DNA from: CBDBJK01 sp965206395
Lineage (GTDB): Bacteria > Chloroflexota > Dehalococcoidia > Lucifugimonadales > CATOSD01
Assembly: GCA_965206395.1 (NCBI GenBank)
Contig: CBDBJK010000020.1
Location: 138,866-202,865, forward strand
Direction of reading: 5' to 3'
Length of the DNA: 64,000 nucleotides
Each line of letters begins with the position of its first letter. The stretch's first letter is position 1. Positions 45,904-57,075 of the stretch are shown one piece after another. A program made the translations under genes and the position numbers. The notes beneath the pieces were generated by a model, which was not told the DNA's origin, did not search any database, and saw only the letters and a program-made list of their open reading frames with translations.

Positions 45904-47870
45904 CTAACGCCGCAACTTTCCAGTATCCTGCACAAGATTGTTCGGACTGGGAAACAGTTCCTGTAACTCTGCCGACGATAGACCTACCGATGACGAAAGG
46001 CCGGTATCAACCATCCCAAAGTCAAAGCACGATACTCCCTCTGAGGTCAGGAGTACCGTGAAGAACCCAATTCTTCCTATCGAGGGAAATCCCGAGATCG
46101 GCAACGAGAAGCTCCTTGGCGGGGCAATAGTGGGGAGGGGTATAGACCAGAGAGGGAATATCCCCACTTCAGGAATGAACAACCAGGTGCTCCAGGTTGC
46201 TGGGTATGCCGTACCCAAAGTGAAGTCCATCGTAAGTGCGCTATCTACGTAGCTAAGCCCAAGTTCCAGGTTACAAAGAGGGGTGACAATCGTATCTTCA
46301 ACGTGCGAATTATCGATTAGATCAGGGTCGAACTGGTCGCCCACGACTTCAACGACATTGGTAATTGTGCCTTTGATAGAGGAGTCGACGTCTACGTTGA
46401 TGGTGAGGTCTGTGGATGCACTATTGCTCAGGTTGCCGATGGAGTAGGTGACGATGCCTACTGACTCATTACATCCATCGCTTGCCGAAACAAAGCTCAC
46501 CTCATCGGGCAGGGTGTCTGTCACCACGACGCCGGTGGAATCGGAGGGGCCTTTGTTCGTGACTGTAACCGTATAAGTTAGCTGTTCACCAGCGACTATG
46601 GGGTCAGCACTGTCCTCTTTGGTGATGGATAGATCAACTTCTTCCTGATGCAGCCACTGAAGCACCCTATCCATTACCAAAGCTCTACCATCGGCGGAGT
46701 TGATTGCCTCGAAACCGAAGGAGAAGAATACGACCTTATAGATGTCCGTATCTACCCGCACGCCTCCCGTACCGCTGGATATTACGGCAGCGGGGCCAAC
46801 ATCATCGGTAGCAACGCCGAAGAACTGGCGGGCATCTGGCTCACTCTCAGTACGACTTGGTTCGGAGACTTCCTCATAGAAACCGAAACGTTCGTCTCTC
46901 AGGGGTGAGATACTGTTTCCGAAATAATAAGAAGGTGCCTGCGGCTCGGCCAGTGGGTTGACGGTCGAGGAGTCATAGAGAAGGATGGATTCCTCGTTCT
47001 GCCCCACGGGATCGATCTCATCAGTGGAGAACTGGTTGTTGGCCCCATCGCCTCCCGAAATCTCCAGGTCTAACCTGTCGCTAATAGGGTCTCCTGGGAT
47101 GCCATCAAGAGCAAAGAGTCTCGTGTCGTGCTGCACAAAGCTAGCGTGCAAATAGTCTCTGAGGAAGTCAGACCGCTGCAACCGGTCGGCCACATCCTGT
47201 CCACTGACGAACAGCCTGCCGCCCGCATCCAGGTAGGCCGTTAGATTTTGCTGGGCCTCGAAATTTTCCAGGAATCCGCATCAGTAAGGCTTGCCCCAGA
47301 TGACCATACCGTCAAGGTAGGAGTTTAGTTTAAGGTATCCACATCCACTATGACCCTCAGAGAGGTGTCCCAGAAGTCGAATGTGAGACCCAGATCATTC
47401 AGGGCGTCCCTGTAGAACGGGGCAATGAAATTCACATCCCCTGACCAGGTGGAGTCTACTACCAGCAAGATGTCATTTTCGGGATTGAATGGTGGCAGCA
47501 CCTCGAAAGAGAATGGGAAAGACGGCCACAGCACCTCGTTGCCATCTATGTCCTTAGCCAGGACCTGGTACTCGACCACGGTCTCAGCGGCGAAAGGCCC
47601 TATCTGCACTGTGTAGATGCCGTCTCCAGATGTTTCGTCCCCCCCATGCATGCCATTGTGAAGCTGGCAGGTATGGCAACAATATCCTCGTCCGGGTCAT
47701 TGTTGCCAATCAGGATATTGGCGGAGTACGAGCCAACACCCACTGTTCTGGCGTCGAAGATAACGGTGACATCCAGGCTACCGCCAGGAGGCACCGTTCC
47801 GGTCGTAGGCTCGAACGCAAGCCACGGCACATCCTCGGCGACAAGCGTGCCGTGGCCTAAAGCACCAAAT
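45904..47870 (-). pseudogene. Secreted surface protein with DUF11 repeat, multiply disrupted
   Basis: The order on the minus strand is a C-terminal domain of subtilase/choice-of-anchor type (VPWLAFEPTTGTVPPGGSLDVTVIF), a frameshift at the G run near 47640, and GDGIYTVQIGPFAAETVVEYQV. Next come a 5-bp duplication (TAAAC) near 47327 that shifts the frame, an in-frame TGA at 47281-47283, then LTAYLDAGGRLFVSGQDV. A DUF11 domain (DLSITKEDSADPIVAGEQLTYTV) and a C-terminal tail ending at 45904 follow. At least three lesions mean the original protein is not made. The open part 45904-47193 has no strong start. Confidence 0.75.
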
Positions 47871-47930
47871 CGTCTCTTTCAGTCCAAAGCTCACTCAGCA
47901 AGTCTCACACCTTGCCCTGTCAGCTTGGAT

Positions 47931-48437
47931 ATGATCACGATTCCCTGACAGACTTATGCTCCTATCCAGGATTGAAACCAAGGCTCCCAATCCTTTCCAG
48001 CATTTCATCGAACATATCCCTGGTCACCATGACTTCACCATACGGAACACAAGTCTCCTGGCGTGGCGCACCAATATCAAGTCTTTTTAGAGCGCCCAAA
48101 TTTGCGTTCTTCGCTAGCTACAATTTACCGGACTCCCGTTTTGGAGTAAATTTGGTAGAAGGGATGTGGAAGCCTTAGGATTTATGGTATCTTCTTTAAC
48201 TTCGGCATCAGATCGCCATATTCAGTGGTGTCCTGGGATAATCACATAGGAGTTGAAATAATTCTGATCTTGTGAAGTTCTCGGGAGTGCCGGGCTACGT
48301 CCCACTGAATTTTCAGTGCCGTGGAGAGGGGGTCTTGAACTCGCATTTACTTAATGGTGGTGACACTCTGCTCCGAGTCCGGCTCGACCCTCCTTCGACT
48401 GCGGCTATCGAGGGTCTCTAGCTTCCGTTTGATTCTG
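47931..48437. other. Intergenic region, no gene seen
   Basis: About 500 bases between the surface-protein pseudogene and the LuxR regulator. No coding frame with recognisable content. Its right end leads into the regulator's promoter. Confidence 0.4.
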
Positions 48438-48467
48438 CTGACACAGTGAGCGGCTTTGGCGTATAAT
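48438..48467 (+). promoter_or_regulatory. Sigma70-type promoter for leaderless luxR-type gene
   Basis: -35 CTGACA (48438-48443), 18-base spacer, -10 TATAAT (48462-48467). The ATG at 48474 lies six bases after the -10, where transcription would start, and no ribosome site precedes it, so the mRNA is probably leaderless. Confidence 0.7.
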
Positions 48468-48473
48468 TCGTCT

Positions 48474-51236
48474 ATGGTTGATTCGACAGGACATACGGTC
48501 GCTGGAATCCCGCTACTTGAGACCAAGCTCTACGTCCCCAAGTGGCGTCCCGATCTGGTATCGCGTCCAAGACTGATCGAACGCCTGGACCAGGGGATCG
48601 AGCGCAAGCTGACCCTCGTCTCCGCGCCTGCCGGTTTCGGCAAGACTACGCTGCTGGCTGAATGGCTTGCAGCTACCCCAGCCAGCGAACGGGCCGCAGC
48701 ATGGGTCTCACTCGATCAGAGCGACAATGATCCCGCGCTCTTCTGGGCCTACTTCATCAAAGCACTACAGAAGGTCCAGTCCGAGGTTGGCGAGAGAGCG
48801 CTTTCTTTGCTGCATTCACCCCAGCCTCCACCGATCGAGTCGGTCTTGACGACGTTGATCAATGAAATCAATGCGATCGAGGACGACTTCGCTCTCATCC
48901 TCGACGACTTCCACGTTATCGACGCGCAGCCCGTCCACGATGGCATTACCTTTCTGATCGACCATCTGCCGCCGCAGATGCACCTGCTCATCGCTGGCCG
49001 CTCCGATCCGCCACTGCCGCTAAGTCGCCTGCGAGGGCGCGGTGAACTGACTGAGCTGCGGGCCGCCGACCTGCGATTCACCCTCGACGAGGCCGCCGCT
49101 TTTCTCAACGAGGTGATGGGTCTGGACCTGTCGGCAGATGACGTGGCGGCCCTGGAGACACGGACCGAAGGCTGGATAGCAGGCCTCCAATTGGCGTCAC
49201 TCTCGATGCGGGGGCGAGAGGACGTTCCCGGGTTCATAAGGGCTTTCGCTGGAGATGACCGGTACATCGTGGACTATCTGGTCGAAGAGGTCTTGCAGCG
49301 TCAACCCGAACGTGTCCGGAGCTTCTTACTCCAGACCTCCATTCTCGACCGGTTGAGTGGCCCTCTGTGCGATGCCGTCACCGACCAGGAAGAAGGCAAA
49401 GTGCTGTTGGAGGCCTTGGAACGAAGCAACCTGTTTGTCGTCCCACTGGATGATAAGCGCCACTGGTATCGCTATCACCACCTCTTTGCCGCCGTTCTCC
49501 ATGCGCATTCGATGGAGGAGCAGCCCGATCGGGTACCTACCCTGCATCGGCGGGCGAGCGAGTGGTTCGAGCAGAACGGTCTGCCGTCCGATGCGGTCCA
49601 CCATGCTCTTGCTGCCGAGGATTTCGAGCGAGCTGCGGCTCTGGTCGAGCTGGCATGGCCAGCAATGATCAGGAGTTCCCAGGACGCCACGTGGATTGGT
49701 TGGGTGAAGGCGCTGCCAGACGAGCTGGTCCGCGCCAGACCCGTGCTCAGCGCTGGGTATGGCTGGACGTTACTGGTTGCTGGCGAGATAAAGGCCGGCG
49801 AGGTCCGCCTGCGGGACGCAGAACGCTGGCTCAACGCTAAAGACATGAGTGAGCGACCGGAAGCCCCATCGGCCGAGATGGTACTGGTGGACGAAGAGGA
49901 GTTTCGGTCTCTGCCAGCGACGATAGCCTCTGCCCGTGCCTTTCATGCCCTGGCTCTCGGCGATGTGTCCGGCGCCGAGAAGTACGCTCGGCGGGCACTG
50001 GACCTCATACCTGAGGATGCCTATTTCGAGCGCGCAATCCCATTGGGGATGCTGGGGCTCGCATACTGGACTAGCGGAAACCTGGAGGCGGCCCACCGCT
50101 TGTTGGCCGAGGGCATGGCGAATCTGCGGATGAACGGCAACATCGACCTCTCGATCAGCGGCACATCTGTCCTGGCTTACATAAGGATGGCGCAGGGGCG
50201 TCTCCGCGAGGCTGTAAGCGCTTACGAGCAGTCATTGCAACTAACGACGGATCAGAGCGGGCCTGTAATGCGTGGAACGGCGGACCTGTATTTGGGGCTG
50301 AGTGAGCTACGCCTTGAACAGGGAGATCTGGAAGCTGCCACACATGACTTGTTGAGAGGCGAGGAGCTGGCCGAGCAAGCCGCGCTTGAGGCATACCAGT
50401 ATAGCTCGCATGTTGCCAAGGCTCGACTAAAGGAGGTCCAAGGAGACCTGGACGGCGCACTCAGCCTACTCGACGACGCGGAACGCGTATATACTGCTGG
50501 CGTCATCCCTGATGTGCGCCCCGTAGCGGCGTTGAAGACGCGGGTGCGGGTTAGGTATGGCAGGTTGACCGAAGCCCTGGGTTGGGTGCGTGAACGGGGC
50601 CTGTCCGTTGACGACGACCTCAGCTACCTGCGCGAGTTCGAGCACATCACCCTGGCCAGGGTTCTCATAGCTCGGTACAAGAGCGAATGGGAGGATCGCC
50701 TCATTCATGAGGCAGTTGGACTTCTGGAGCGCCTCCTGAAAGCTGCGGAAAAAGGAGAGAGGACGCAGAGCGTGATCGAGACCCTGGTGCTTCAGGCGCT
50801 TGCTCACCAGGCTCAGGGCGACATCCCCCTTGCTCTCGCGCCGCTGGAACGCGCCCTGACTCTGGCCGGGCCGGAGAGCTACGTCCGAATCTTCGTGGAC
50901 GAAGGGGAGCCGATGCGCAACCTTCTTCGCCACGTTGCTGTCGGCGGCATCGCGAGCACCTATACTCAGCGACTGCTGTCCGCCTTCGACAAGAAAGCTC
51001 AGCCCGTCTCCGCCCCGGTCAAGGCTGCGGCGGCTGATCTCGCCGAGCCGCTAACGGTGAGGGAGGTCGAGGTCATGCGTCTCATTGCGGCGGGAATGAG
51101 GAACCAGGAGATCGCCGATCATCTGTTCATCAGTCTATCCACAGTCAAGCGTCACATCGCGAACGCCTATGGCAAGATGGGCGTCAGTCACCGCACCGAG
51201 GCTGTTGCCTGGGCGAACGAGCTGCACCTCCTCTAA
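48474..51236 (+). CDS. MalT-like LuxR-family transcriptional regulator
   Basis: 920-residue STAND-type regulator. N-terminal NTPase with Walker A SAPAGFGKTTLLAEW and Walker B FALILDDFHVID, a winged-helix region (LLQTSILDRLSGPLCDAV), TPR-like repeats across residues about 350-820, and a C-terminal LuxR HTH (EPLTVREVEVMRLIAAG...NQEIADHLFISLSTVKRHI). Such proteins switch on target genes when a ligand binds the TPR sensor. ATG 48474 is preferred because of the promoter placement. The target genes are unknown; an oxidoreductase and an ABC exporter follow. Confidence 0.92.
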   Translation: MVDSTGHTVAGIPLLETKLYVPKWRPDLVSRPRLIERLDQGIERKLTLVSAPAGFGKTTLLAEWLAATPASERAAAWVSLDQSDNDPALFWAYFIKALQKVQSEVGERALSLLHSPQPPPIESVLTTLINEINAIEDDFALILDDFHVIDAQPVHDGITFLIDHLPPQMHLLIAGRSDPPLPLSRLRGRGELTELRAADLRFTLDEAAAFLNEVMGLDLSADDVAALETRTEGWIAGLQLASLSMRGREDVPGFIRAFAGDDRYIVDYLVEEVLQRQPERVRSFLLQTSILDRLSGPLCDAVTDQEEGKVLLEALERSNLFVVPLDDKRHWYRYHHLFAAVLHAHSMEEQPDRVPTLHRRASEWFEQNGLPSDAVHHALAAEDFERAAALVELAWPAMIRSSQDATWIGWVKALPDELVRARPVLSAGYGWTLLVAGEIKAGEVRLRDAERWLNAKDMSERPEAPSAEMVLVDEEEFRSLPATIASARAFHALALGDVSGAEKYARRALDLIPEDAYFERAIPLGMLGLAYWTSGNLEAAHRLLAEGMANLRMNGNIDLSISGTSVLAYIRMAQGRLREAVSAYEQSLQLTTDQSGPVMRGTADLYLGLSELRLEQGDLEAATHDLLRGEELAEQAALEAYQYSSHVAKARLKEVQGDLDGALSLLDDAERVYTAGVIPDVRPVAALKTRVRVRYGRLTEALGWVRERGLSVDDDLSYLREFEHITLARVLIARYKSEWEDRLIHEAVGLLERLLKAAEKGERTQSVIETLVLQALAHQAQGDIPLALAPLERALTLAGPESYVRIFVDEGEPMRNLLRHVAVGGIASTYTQRLLSAFDKKAQPVSAPVKAAAADLAEPLTVREVEVMRLIAAGMRNQEIADHLFISLSTVKRHIANAYGKMGVSHRTEAVAWANELHLL

Positions 51237-51504
51237 GTGTTACCCTCCATCTAGAACGCCTGCCTCAGGCCCGGCGTCTCACATCAACGTCTTCTGATCT
51301 CATACGGCTCGTTATCTCTCACCTCCCGCATCTCCAACTACACCCCCTAATTACATCCCTGGCTGCATCCTTTGGCTGATTCGCCGGGCATCCATTGCTT
51401 GTAAATTATCCCTATGACGATAACCGATTGAGGAGCTGGGGTATTGCAATGGTCGATACCTATCGAATTCAAGTGGAGGGCACCTCCATTTAGGAGAAAA
51501 AATT

Positions 51505-52473
51505 ATGAAAGCGATTGTATGCACAAAATACGGGCCACCGGACGTTCTTCAGCTACAAGAGGTAGAAAAACCGGTTCCTAAAGATAATGAAGTACTTATA
51601 AAGGTTCACGCAGCAACAGCAACAGCAGCGGGCCTCACCGGTCGAAAAGGTGAACCATTTTTTGTCAGATTTTTCATGGGTCTCACAAAACCCAAAAAAA
51701 ACATACTAGGGCAGGAGCTAGCTGGGGAAATTGAAGCCGTTGGCAAAGATGTAAAATTATTTAAAGAGAGTGATCAGGTTTTTGGAATGACCGGGATCGC
51801 TTTAGGTGCTCATGCTGAGTTTAAATGTATGCCTGAAGACGGGGCACTGGTCATAAAACCTACCAATATGACTCATGAGGAATCCGTCGCTGTTGTTGAA
51901 GGGGCATTAACGGCACTGCATTTTCTTAGGAATAAAGCAAATATTCAGAATGGACAAAAAGTTCTTATCTATGGCGCTTCTGGGTCGGTAGGTACTGCTT
52001 CGATACAGGTTGCGAAATACTTTGGGGCGGAAGTCTCCGGGGTATGCAGTACTGCTAATTTAGAATTGGTGAAATCTCTGGGAGCCGATATGGTAATTGA
52101 TTACACCAAAGAGGATTTCACTAAAAACAACCAGACCTATGACATTATTTTTGACACGGTAGGCAAGAGTTCATTTTCACGTTGTAAAGGCTCACTAAAG
52201 CAAAAAGGTGTCTATCTTGATGCTGGCAAGCTGGCAACTATTTTCCCAATGTTATGGACTTCAATGTTCGGCAGCAAAAAAGCCATTCTTACGGCCACCT
52301 ATGTGAGGCCAGCAAGGGAAATGACTAAAGACCTAATTTTCCTAAAAGAGCTGATTGAGACGGGAAAGATAAAATCAGTCATAGATAGACGCTATCCCTT
52401 AGAACAGACTGCCGAGGCTCACAGGTATGTCGAAACAGGACGCAAAAAGGGAAATGTCGTTATCACTGTGTGA
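51505..52473 (+). CDS. Zinc-type alcohol dehydrogenase/quinone oxidoreductase-like protein
   Basis: 322-residue medium-chain dehydrogenase: MKAIVCTKYGPPDVLQLQEVEKPVP, GQELAGEIEAVGKDV, the NAD(P) motif VLIYGASGSVGTASIQVAKYFGAEV (in parts), and the C-terminal GNVVI strand. The catalytic zinc cysteine/histidine set is absent, as in the quinone reductase branch. Codon use is strikingly AT-rich (AAA, GAA, ATT, TTT dominate) compared with neighbours, suggesting transfer from a low-GC genome. AGGAG lies eight bases upstream of ATG. Confidence 0.9.
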   Translation: MKAIVCTKYGPPDVLQLQEVEKPVPKDNEVLIKVHAATATAAGLTGRKGEPFFVRFFMGLTKPKKNILGQELAGEIEAVGKDVKLFKESDQVFGMTGIALGAHAEFKCMPEDGALVIKPTNMTHEESVAVVEGALTALHFLRNKANIQNGQKVLIYGASGSVGTASIQVAKYFGAEVSGVCSTANLELVKSLGADMVIDYTKEDFTKNNQTYDIIFDTVGKSSFSRCKGSLKQKGVYLDAGKLATIFPMLWTSMFGSKKAILTATYVRPAREMTKDLIFLKELIETGKIKSVIDRRYPLEQTAEAHRYVETGRKKGNVVITV

Positions 52474-52643
52474 AGAGTGGAACAAACGTCAACCGACTGT
52501 GCGGATTTCCATATCTCTTTATCCCGCTCGCGGCCTTCTGAGGTGAATTCAGGATGAGATCCCTTGGTATCCCAGAGGACGTCTAGCACATAAAGCCAGA
52601 ACTCAGGTGACGAATAATAAATGACGAATCAGGAGTAAATTCA

Positions 52644-53612
52644 TTGAACGAATATGCAGTTTTTGCTGAAGGACTCGTGCGTAATTTCGAAGAGGTAAAG
52701 GCAGTGGACTCCGTTGATCTTTCGGTGTCGAAAGGGGAGATTTACGGCTTTCTAGGACCTAACGGCGCGGGCAAGTCAACCACCGTGCGCATGCTGACCA
52801 CTCTACTGATGCCTACCGAAGGCCACGCCTTCGTTGCAGGAAAGGATGTAGTCCAGAGGACGCAGGAAGTGCGTCTGAGCATCGGCGTGGCACTACAAGA
52901 GGCAGCTTTGGATAACAAGCAGACGGGACGTGAACTGCTGCGGCTTCAGGGGCGTCTATATGGCCTCTCTGGTCGAGAAATAGACCAGCGCATGAAAGAG
53001 CTATCGTCCTTGATAGACATCGGAGACGCCATTGACAGGCTGATCGGCACATACTCGGGTGGTATGAAACGCAGACTGGACCTCGCAGCAGCTCTGGTAC
53101 ACAACCCCGAAGTGCTGTTTCTCGATGAGCCAACTACTGGTCTAGACCCCATCAGCCGCGCTCGCGTTTGGGAAGAGGTCAGTAGGATAAACAATGAGCT
53201 TGGAGTAACCATTTTCCTGACCACGCACTATCTCGAAGAGGCCGACGAGCTCGCAGACCGCGTTGGCATCATCAGCCAGGGCAAGTTAGTGGCTGAAGGC
53301 ACCCCGACGGAGTTAAAGCGGTCTATCGGCTCGGACATAATCATCGTGCAGATCGAAGGCGACCCACACATCGCAAGCGAGGCTGTCAGAAATATCCAGG
53401 GGGTGGAGCAGGTTGACACTCGTGGCGGCGAATTAACTGTTAGTGTCGGTAATGGCGCAGAGTTGATAGGCAACGTAGCCATTGCCCTCAATCAGTCCGG
53501 CGTGAACGTCCGTCAGATTATGTTGCGCACGCCGACCCTGGACGATGTTTTCCTAAAAGTAACTGGCGAGCGTCTGCAACTTGAGAACACTCCAGAGGAG
53601 GTAGCGGCATGA
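52644..53612 (+). CDS. ABC transporter ATP-binding protein (DrrA-like)
   Basis: 322-residue ATPase: Walker A GPNGAGKST, Q loop, signature YSGGMKRRLDLA, Walker B VLFLDEPTTGLDP, H loop TTHYLEEAD. A C-terminal extension after residue 230 is typical of DrrA/drug exporters. Start TTG 52644 follows AGGAG by eight bases. It overlaps the permease gene by four bases (ATGA). Confidence 0.95.
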   Translation: MNEYAVFAEGLVRNFEEVKAVDSVDLSVSKGEIYGFLGPNGAGKSTTVRMLTTLLMPTEGHAFVAGKDVVQRTQEVRLSIGVALQEAALDNKQTGRELLRLQGRLYGLSGREIDQRMKELSSLIDIGDAIDRLIGTYSGGMKRRLDLAAALVHNPEVLFLDEPTTGLDPISRARVWEEVSRINNELGVTIFLTTHYLEEADELADRVGIISQGKLVAEGTPTELKRSIGSDIIIVQIEGDPHIASEAVRNIQGVEQVDTRGGELTVSVGNGAELIGNVAIALNQSGVNVRQIMLRTPTLDDVFLKVTGERLQLENTPEEVAA

Positions 53613-54415
53613 GCACGGCAACAATAGGGGTACAGAGTAGGATTCGCGCGAGACGCGCGGGATTTTTGAGCGAAGTTATGGCAGTGGCAACCCGTGCGCT
53701 CCGCTCCATTCTGCGAGACACGGAAAGCGTAATACCTCCGCTCATCTTTCCTGTGTTCTTCTTCGCCGTCACGGTTGGCGCGTTGCAGGTTATGGCGGAA
53801 GGGCTTCCGGGCATTGACTACAAGGAGTTTCAGCTACCAGTAGCCATCATTTTCGCTGTCACGGGCGTTTCGCGCGCCGTTACACTGGTCACCGATATAC
53901 AGACAGGCTACTTTGATCGCCTCTCTCTAACACCAGTGAACCGTATGGCGTTGCTACTTGGTTTGATGGTCGCCGACGTCGCCCTGGTTGTCGCACTCAC
54001 ATTGCCGGTTCTTGCCCTCGGCTTCGTTCTTGGTGTTGGGTTTGAGAGCGGACCTCTAGGCATTGTGGTATTCGTGCTCATAGCTGGCCTGTGGGGACTG
54101 GTCTACACAGGGTTTCCTTACGCGATTGCTCTCAAGACGGGCAATCCTGCGGCGGTCAATTCGTCATTCCTGCTGTTCTTACCCTTCACATTCCTGACAA
54201 CGCTTTTCTTACCAAGGGAAGCAATGACAGGATGGATGGCAACCGTCGCCGCATACAATCCCGTAACCTATCTGCTGGATGCACTGCGCTCGCTAATATC
54301 CGTTGGATGGGATGGTCAAGCGTTACTCTTAGGCGTCGGTGCAGTGCTTGGCGTTGGAGTGGTGAGCATGTCGCTGGCAATGATGGCGCTACTTTCACGG
54401 GTACGCAAACGATAG
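53609..54415 (+). CDS. ABC-2 type transporter permease (DrrB-like)
   Basis: 268-residue permease with six hydrophobic segments and the ABC-2 pattern (TDIQTGYFDRLSLTPVNRMALLLG; FLPREAMTGWMATVAAYNPVTYLLDALR, in parts). It pairs with the ATPase above as a half-exporter complex for a drug or lipid-like substrate, which is not identifiable. IS5 type A copy 3 starts 27 bases after its stop. Confidence 0.93.
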   Translation: MSTATIGVQSRIRARRAGFLSEVMAVATRALRSILRDTESVIPPLIFPVFFFAVTVGALQVMAEGLPGIDYKEFQLPVAIIFAVTGVSRAVTLVTDIQTGYFDRLSLTPVNRMALLLGLMVADVALVVALTLPVLALGFVLGVGFESGPLGIVVFVLIAGLWGLVYTGFPYAIALKTGNPAAVNSSFLLFLPFTFLTTLFLPREAMTGWMATVAAYNPVTYLLDALRSLISVGWDGQALLLGVGAVLGVGVVSMSLAMMALLSRVRKR

Positions 54416-54442
54416 GATGTGAGGTTTCTCTCAGCAGACTTA

Positions 54443-55322
54443 GAGCGTCTAACAAAACCATTATTGGAACAGAAAGCGAGAGCAGATGATGGCACAACCT
54501 ATGGCCAAGAAAGCCTCATGTATGTCTGCCCTGCGCTCATATCGAACCCGTAAGCGTCGGAACTGATGAAGCCAACTCAGGCTTCTCTCAACCACCCATC
54601 TATGCACACCCAACCCGCTGCCATGCGGCTCACCTCGCTTGGCCAGCAGCGGCCAGATATGTCGCTTCTTCAACTCCTTGCGAACAGGCTCAGAGTCATA
54701 CCCTCTGTCTCCCTGCGCCTGAAGAGGACGCTTGCGAGGCCTGCCTCGCTTGCCCTTGACAGCAGGTATGGCATCCACCAACTCAAGGGCTTGGGTGACA
54801 TCGTGAGCGTTCGCGCCAGTCAACCTGACCGCCAGTGGAATGCCCTGGGCATCGGTTATGATATGATGCTTGCTACCCGCCTTCGCCCTGTCCGTGGGGT
54901 TGGGGCCTGTTTTCTGCCCCCAAAAACTGCTCGCACTGAAGCACTGTCCAGCACTGCGCGAGTCCAGTCTATGCGCTCAGCTGCTTGCAGGCGCTCAAGG
55001 CATACCAAGTGGATGCGCTCCCAGACTCCCGACTGGTGCCAATCTCTGAGGCGCCTCCAGCAGGTCATCCCACTGCCACAGTCCATCTCCTTGGGTAGGT
55101 CTTCCCAGCCAATGCCTGTCTTTAGCACGAACAGTATCCCACTTAGGACCTGTCTGTCAGGTATCCTGGGCCTTCCTCCTTTCGGCTTCGGTGGTTGTGG
55201 CGGCAGTAAAGGTTGCACCAGTTCCCAGAATTCATCGCTTACAAGGGGCTTAGACATTAGGTCATCCTCCTCCAGAGAATGTCCAGATTCTAACCCCTTT
55301 TATTAGGTTTTGTTAGACGCTC
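54443..55322 (-). mobile_element. IS5-family element (type A), copy 3
   Basis: 880 bp, same ends and orientation as copies 1 and 2, flanked by TTA on both sides (54440-54442 and 55323-55325). Confidence 0.93.
54461..55257 (-). CDS. IS5-family transposase in two frames (copy 3)
   Basis: Both frames encode proteins identical to copies 1 and 2. The ATG at 55257 follows GAGGAGG. Confidence 0.88.
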
Positions 55323-55592
55323 TTAGTGAAATGTGCAAAGTGTTAGCTTGTCCTGACGCCGCTCCAGAAGGGGACTCCCCGCTTCAAAGCCAGAATTTCG
55401 CTTGTCGTTGGTCTACAATTTGGTCAGTAGTTAACTGATCAGGGAAAATGTCAGTTCATGGAAGGACTGACAATGAGCGCAAAAGAACAGAACAGGCTAC
55501 GGATACTTAACGGTGTAATCGAAAGTCATTGGTCAATGGCAGAAGCAGCACAGCTGATGGGGGTGAGTGAACGTCATGGATGGCGACTATTA

Positions 55593-56485
55593 TAGTCATT
55601 CCAGATAATATACATACGATCTCACGACTTCGTCGATTGTGGTGTCGGCAGGAAGAAACTGCCTTCGTCTTTTCATGATTGCAAAGTCCTGTTCGATTGG
55701 ATTGAAGTCTGGCGAGTACGGCGGCAGAAAGAGGAGAGTGTGTCCAGCTTGCTCAATAATTTGCCTTGTTGCAGCGGTCTTGTGAAAGGTTGCATTGTCC
55801 ATGATTAACGTTGAGCTTTGGGCCAGTTCTTTGAACAAGTGGCTCTGGAGCCAGTAGTTGAACAAGGTAGCGTTGGTGCTGCCTTCGAACAGGATAGGAG
55901 CGAGCAGCCTTTTGCCCTGTTTGGCAGAGATCAGGCTGGTGCGAGGACGCCTTTTGCCACTGCGTTCACCGTATACCTTCTTCCCCCGAAGACCCCAACC
56001 ATGCGCTCTGTGAGTTGTGCGCTCAAATCCACTCTCATCCAGATACACTATGTGCTCACTTCCTTTGTCCTTGACAACCTGGCGCAGTGTCCTCAGATAC
56101 TCGATACGCTTTTCATGGTTTCTCTCGCTGTAGCGCATCGCTTTTTTTGTGCGTCAACTCCATCTTACGCATCATTGACCACACAGCGTTGATATGCACC
56201 CCGAATACTTCAGCACGCTCTCTCAGTAAAGCATCAGGATAAAGTCGTACGTGCCGACGCAACGCCTCTTTGTCTATCTTGCGATGCCTCAGTGATTGAA
56301 CTTTTGGTGCGAGGTCTTCACGCTTACACCAGTCGTTGACGCACCACAGGCTGACCTCAAAGCGACGTGATGCCTTCGTCTTGCTTCCACCTTCGTTTAC
56401 AAAGCCAACCACTCTTTTCCTCAAGTCCATGCTGTAAGTCATAATGTCGTTGATCATACCATATGGTTATAAAGTGGATTGACTA
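55593..56485 (-). mobile_element. IS630-family element (type B), copy 2
   Basis: 893 bp, inverted with respect to copy 1, with TA at 55591-55592 and 56486-56487. Inserted into codon 40 region of the ISNCY transposase. Confidence 0.93.
55596..56457 (-). CDS. IS630-family transposase in two frames (type B, copy 2)
   Basis: Protein sequences identical to copy 1: HTH frame 56457-56113 and DDE frame 56138-55596, joined at the seven-A tract. Confidence 0.88.
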
Positions 56486-57075
56486 TAGCAGGATATCGAA
56501 AGGAAGGAGCATCAGGACTCGTCCATGGGAACCGGGGGCGAACGCCATCCAACGCCATACCTGCGGATATAGGGGATCTCGTAGTTGCTCTGGCTCAGGG
56601 ACGCTACAGGGATGTGAACCATACTCATTTGAGCGAGCTGTTGGCTGAACGCGAAGGAGTGAGGTTGTCCCGGCCCACGGTGAGACGCATCCTGGTGAGA
56701 GCTGGCTTGAAGAGCCCCCGTCGTGGCCGTAGACCGAGGCATCGCTATCGCAGACAGAGGATGCCCCAGGAAGGGATGCTGCTTCAGTTGGACAGGAGCC
56801 ATCATGACTGGCTTGAGGAACGTGGACCCCGGTTGACATTGCTACTGGCTGCGGACGATGCCACAGGAACTGCACCGCATGCATTGTTCAGCCAAAGAGA
56901 GGATACCCGGGGTTACTTGTCGCTGCTTCAGGGAATCATCGAAGGTAAGGGTATTCCCCTGGCTGTGTACACCGATGCTCACGCAGTATTTGCCAACTGC
57001 ATGGATTTTCAGGATACAATCTGGGAAGGTAAAGAGGGTAAACTGACCCAGTGTTCTCGTGCACTAGGAGAACTA

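Noticed and set aside
47281..47283. In-frame TGA (then TGC) in the DUF11 surface-protein gene as a third selenocysteine site
   Set aside because: The gene has at least two other lesions close by (a 5-bp TAAAC duplication and a frameshift in a G run), the protein is not a redox type and no cysteine is expected there, so decay explains it.
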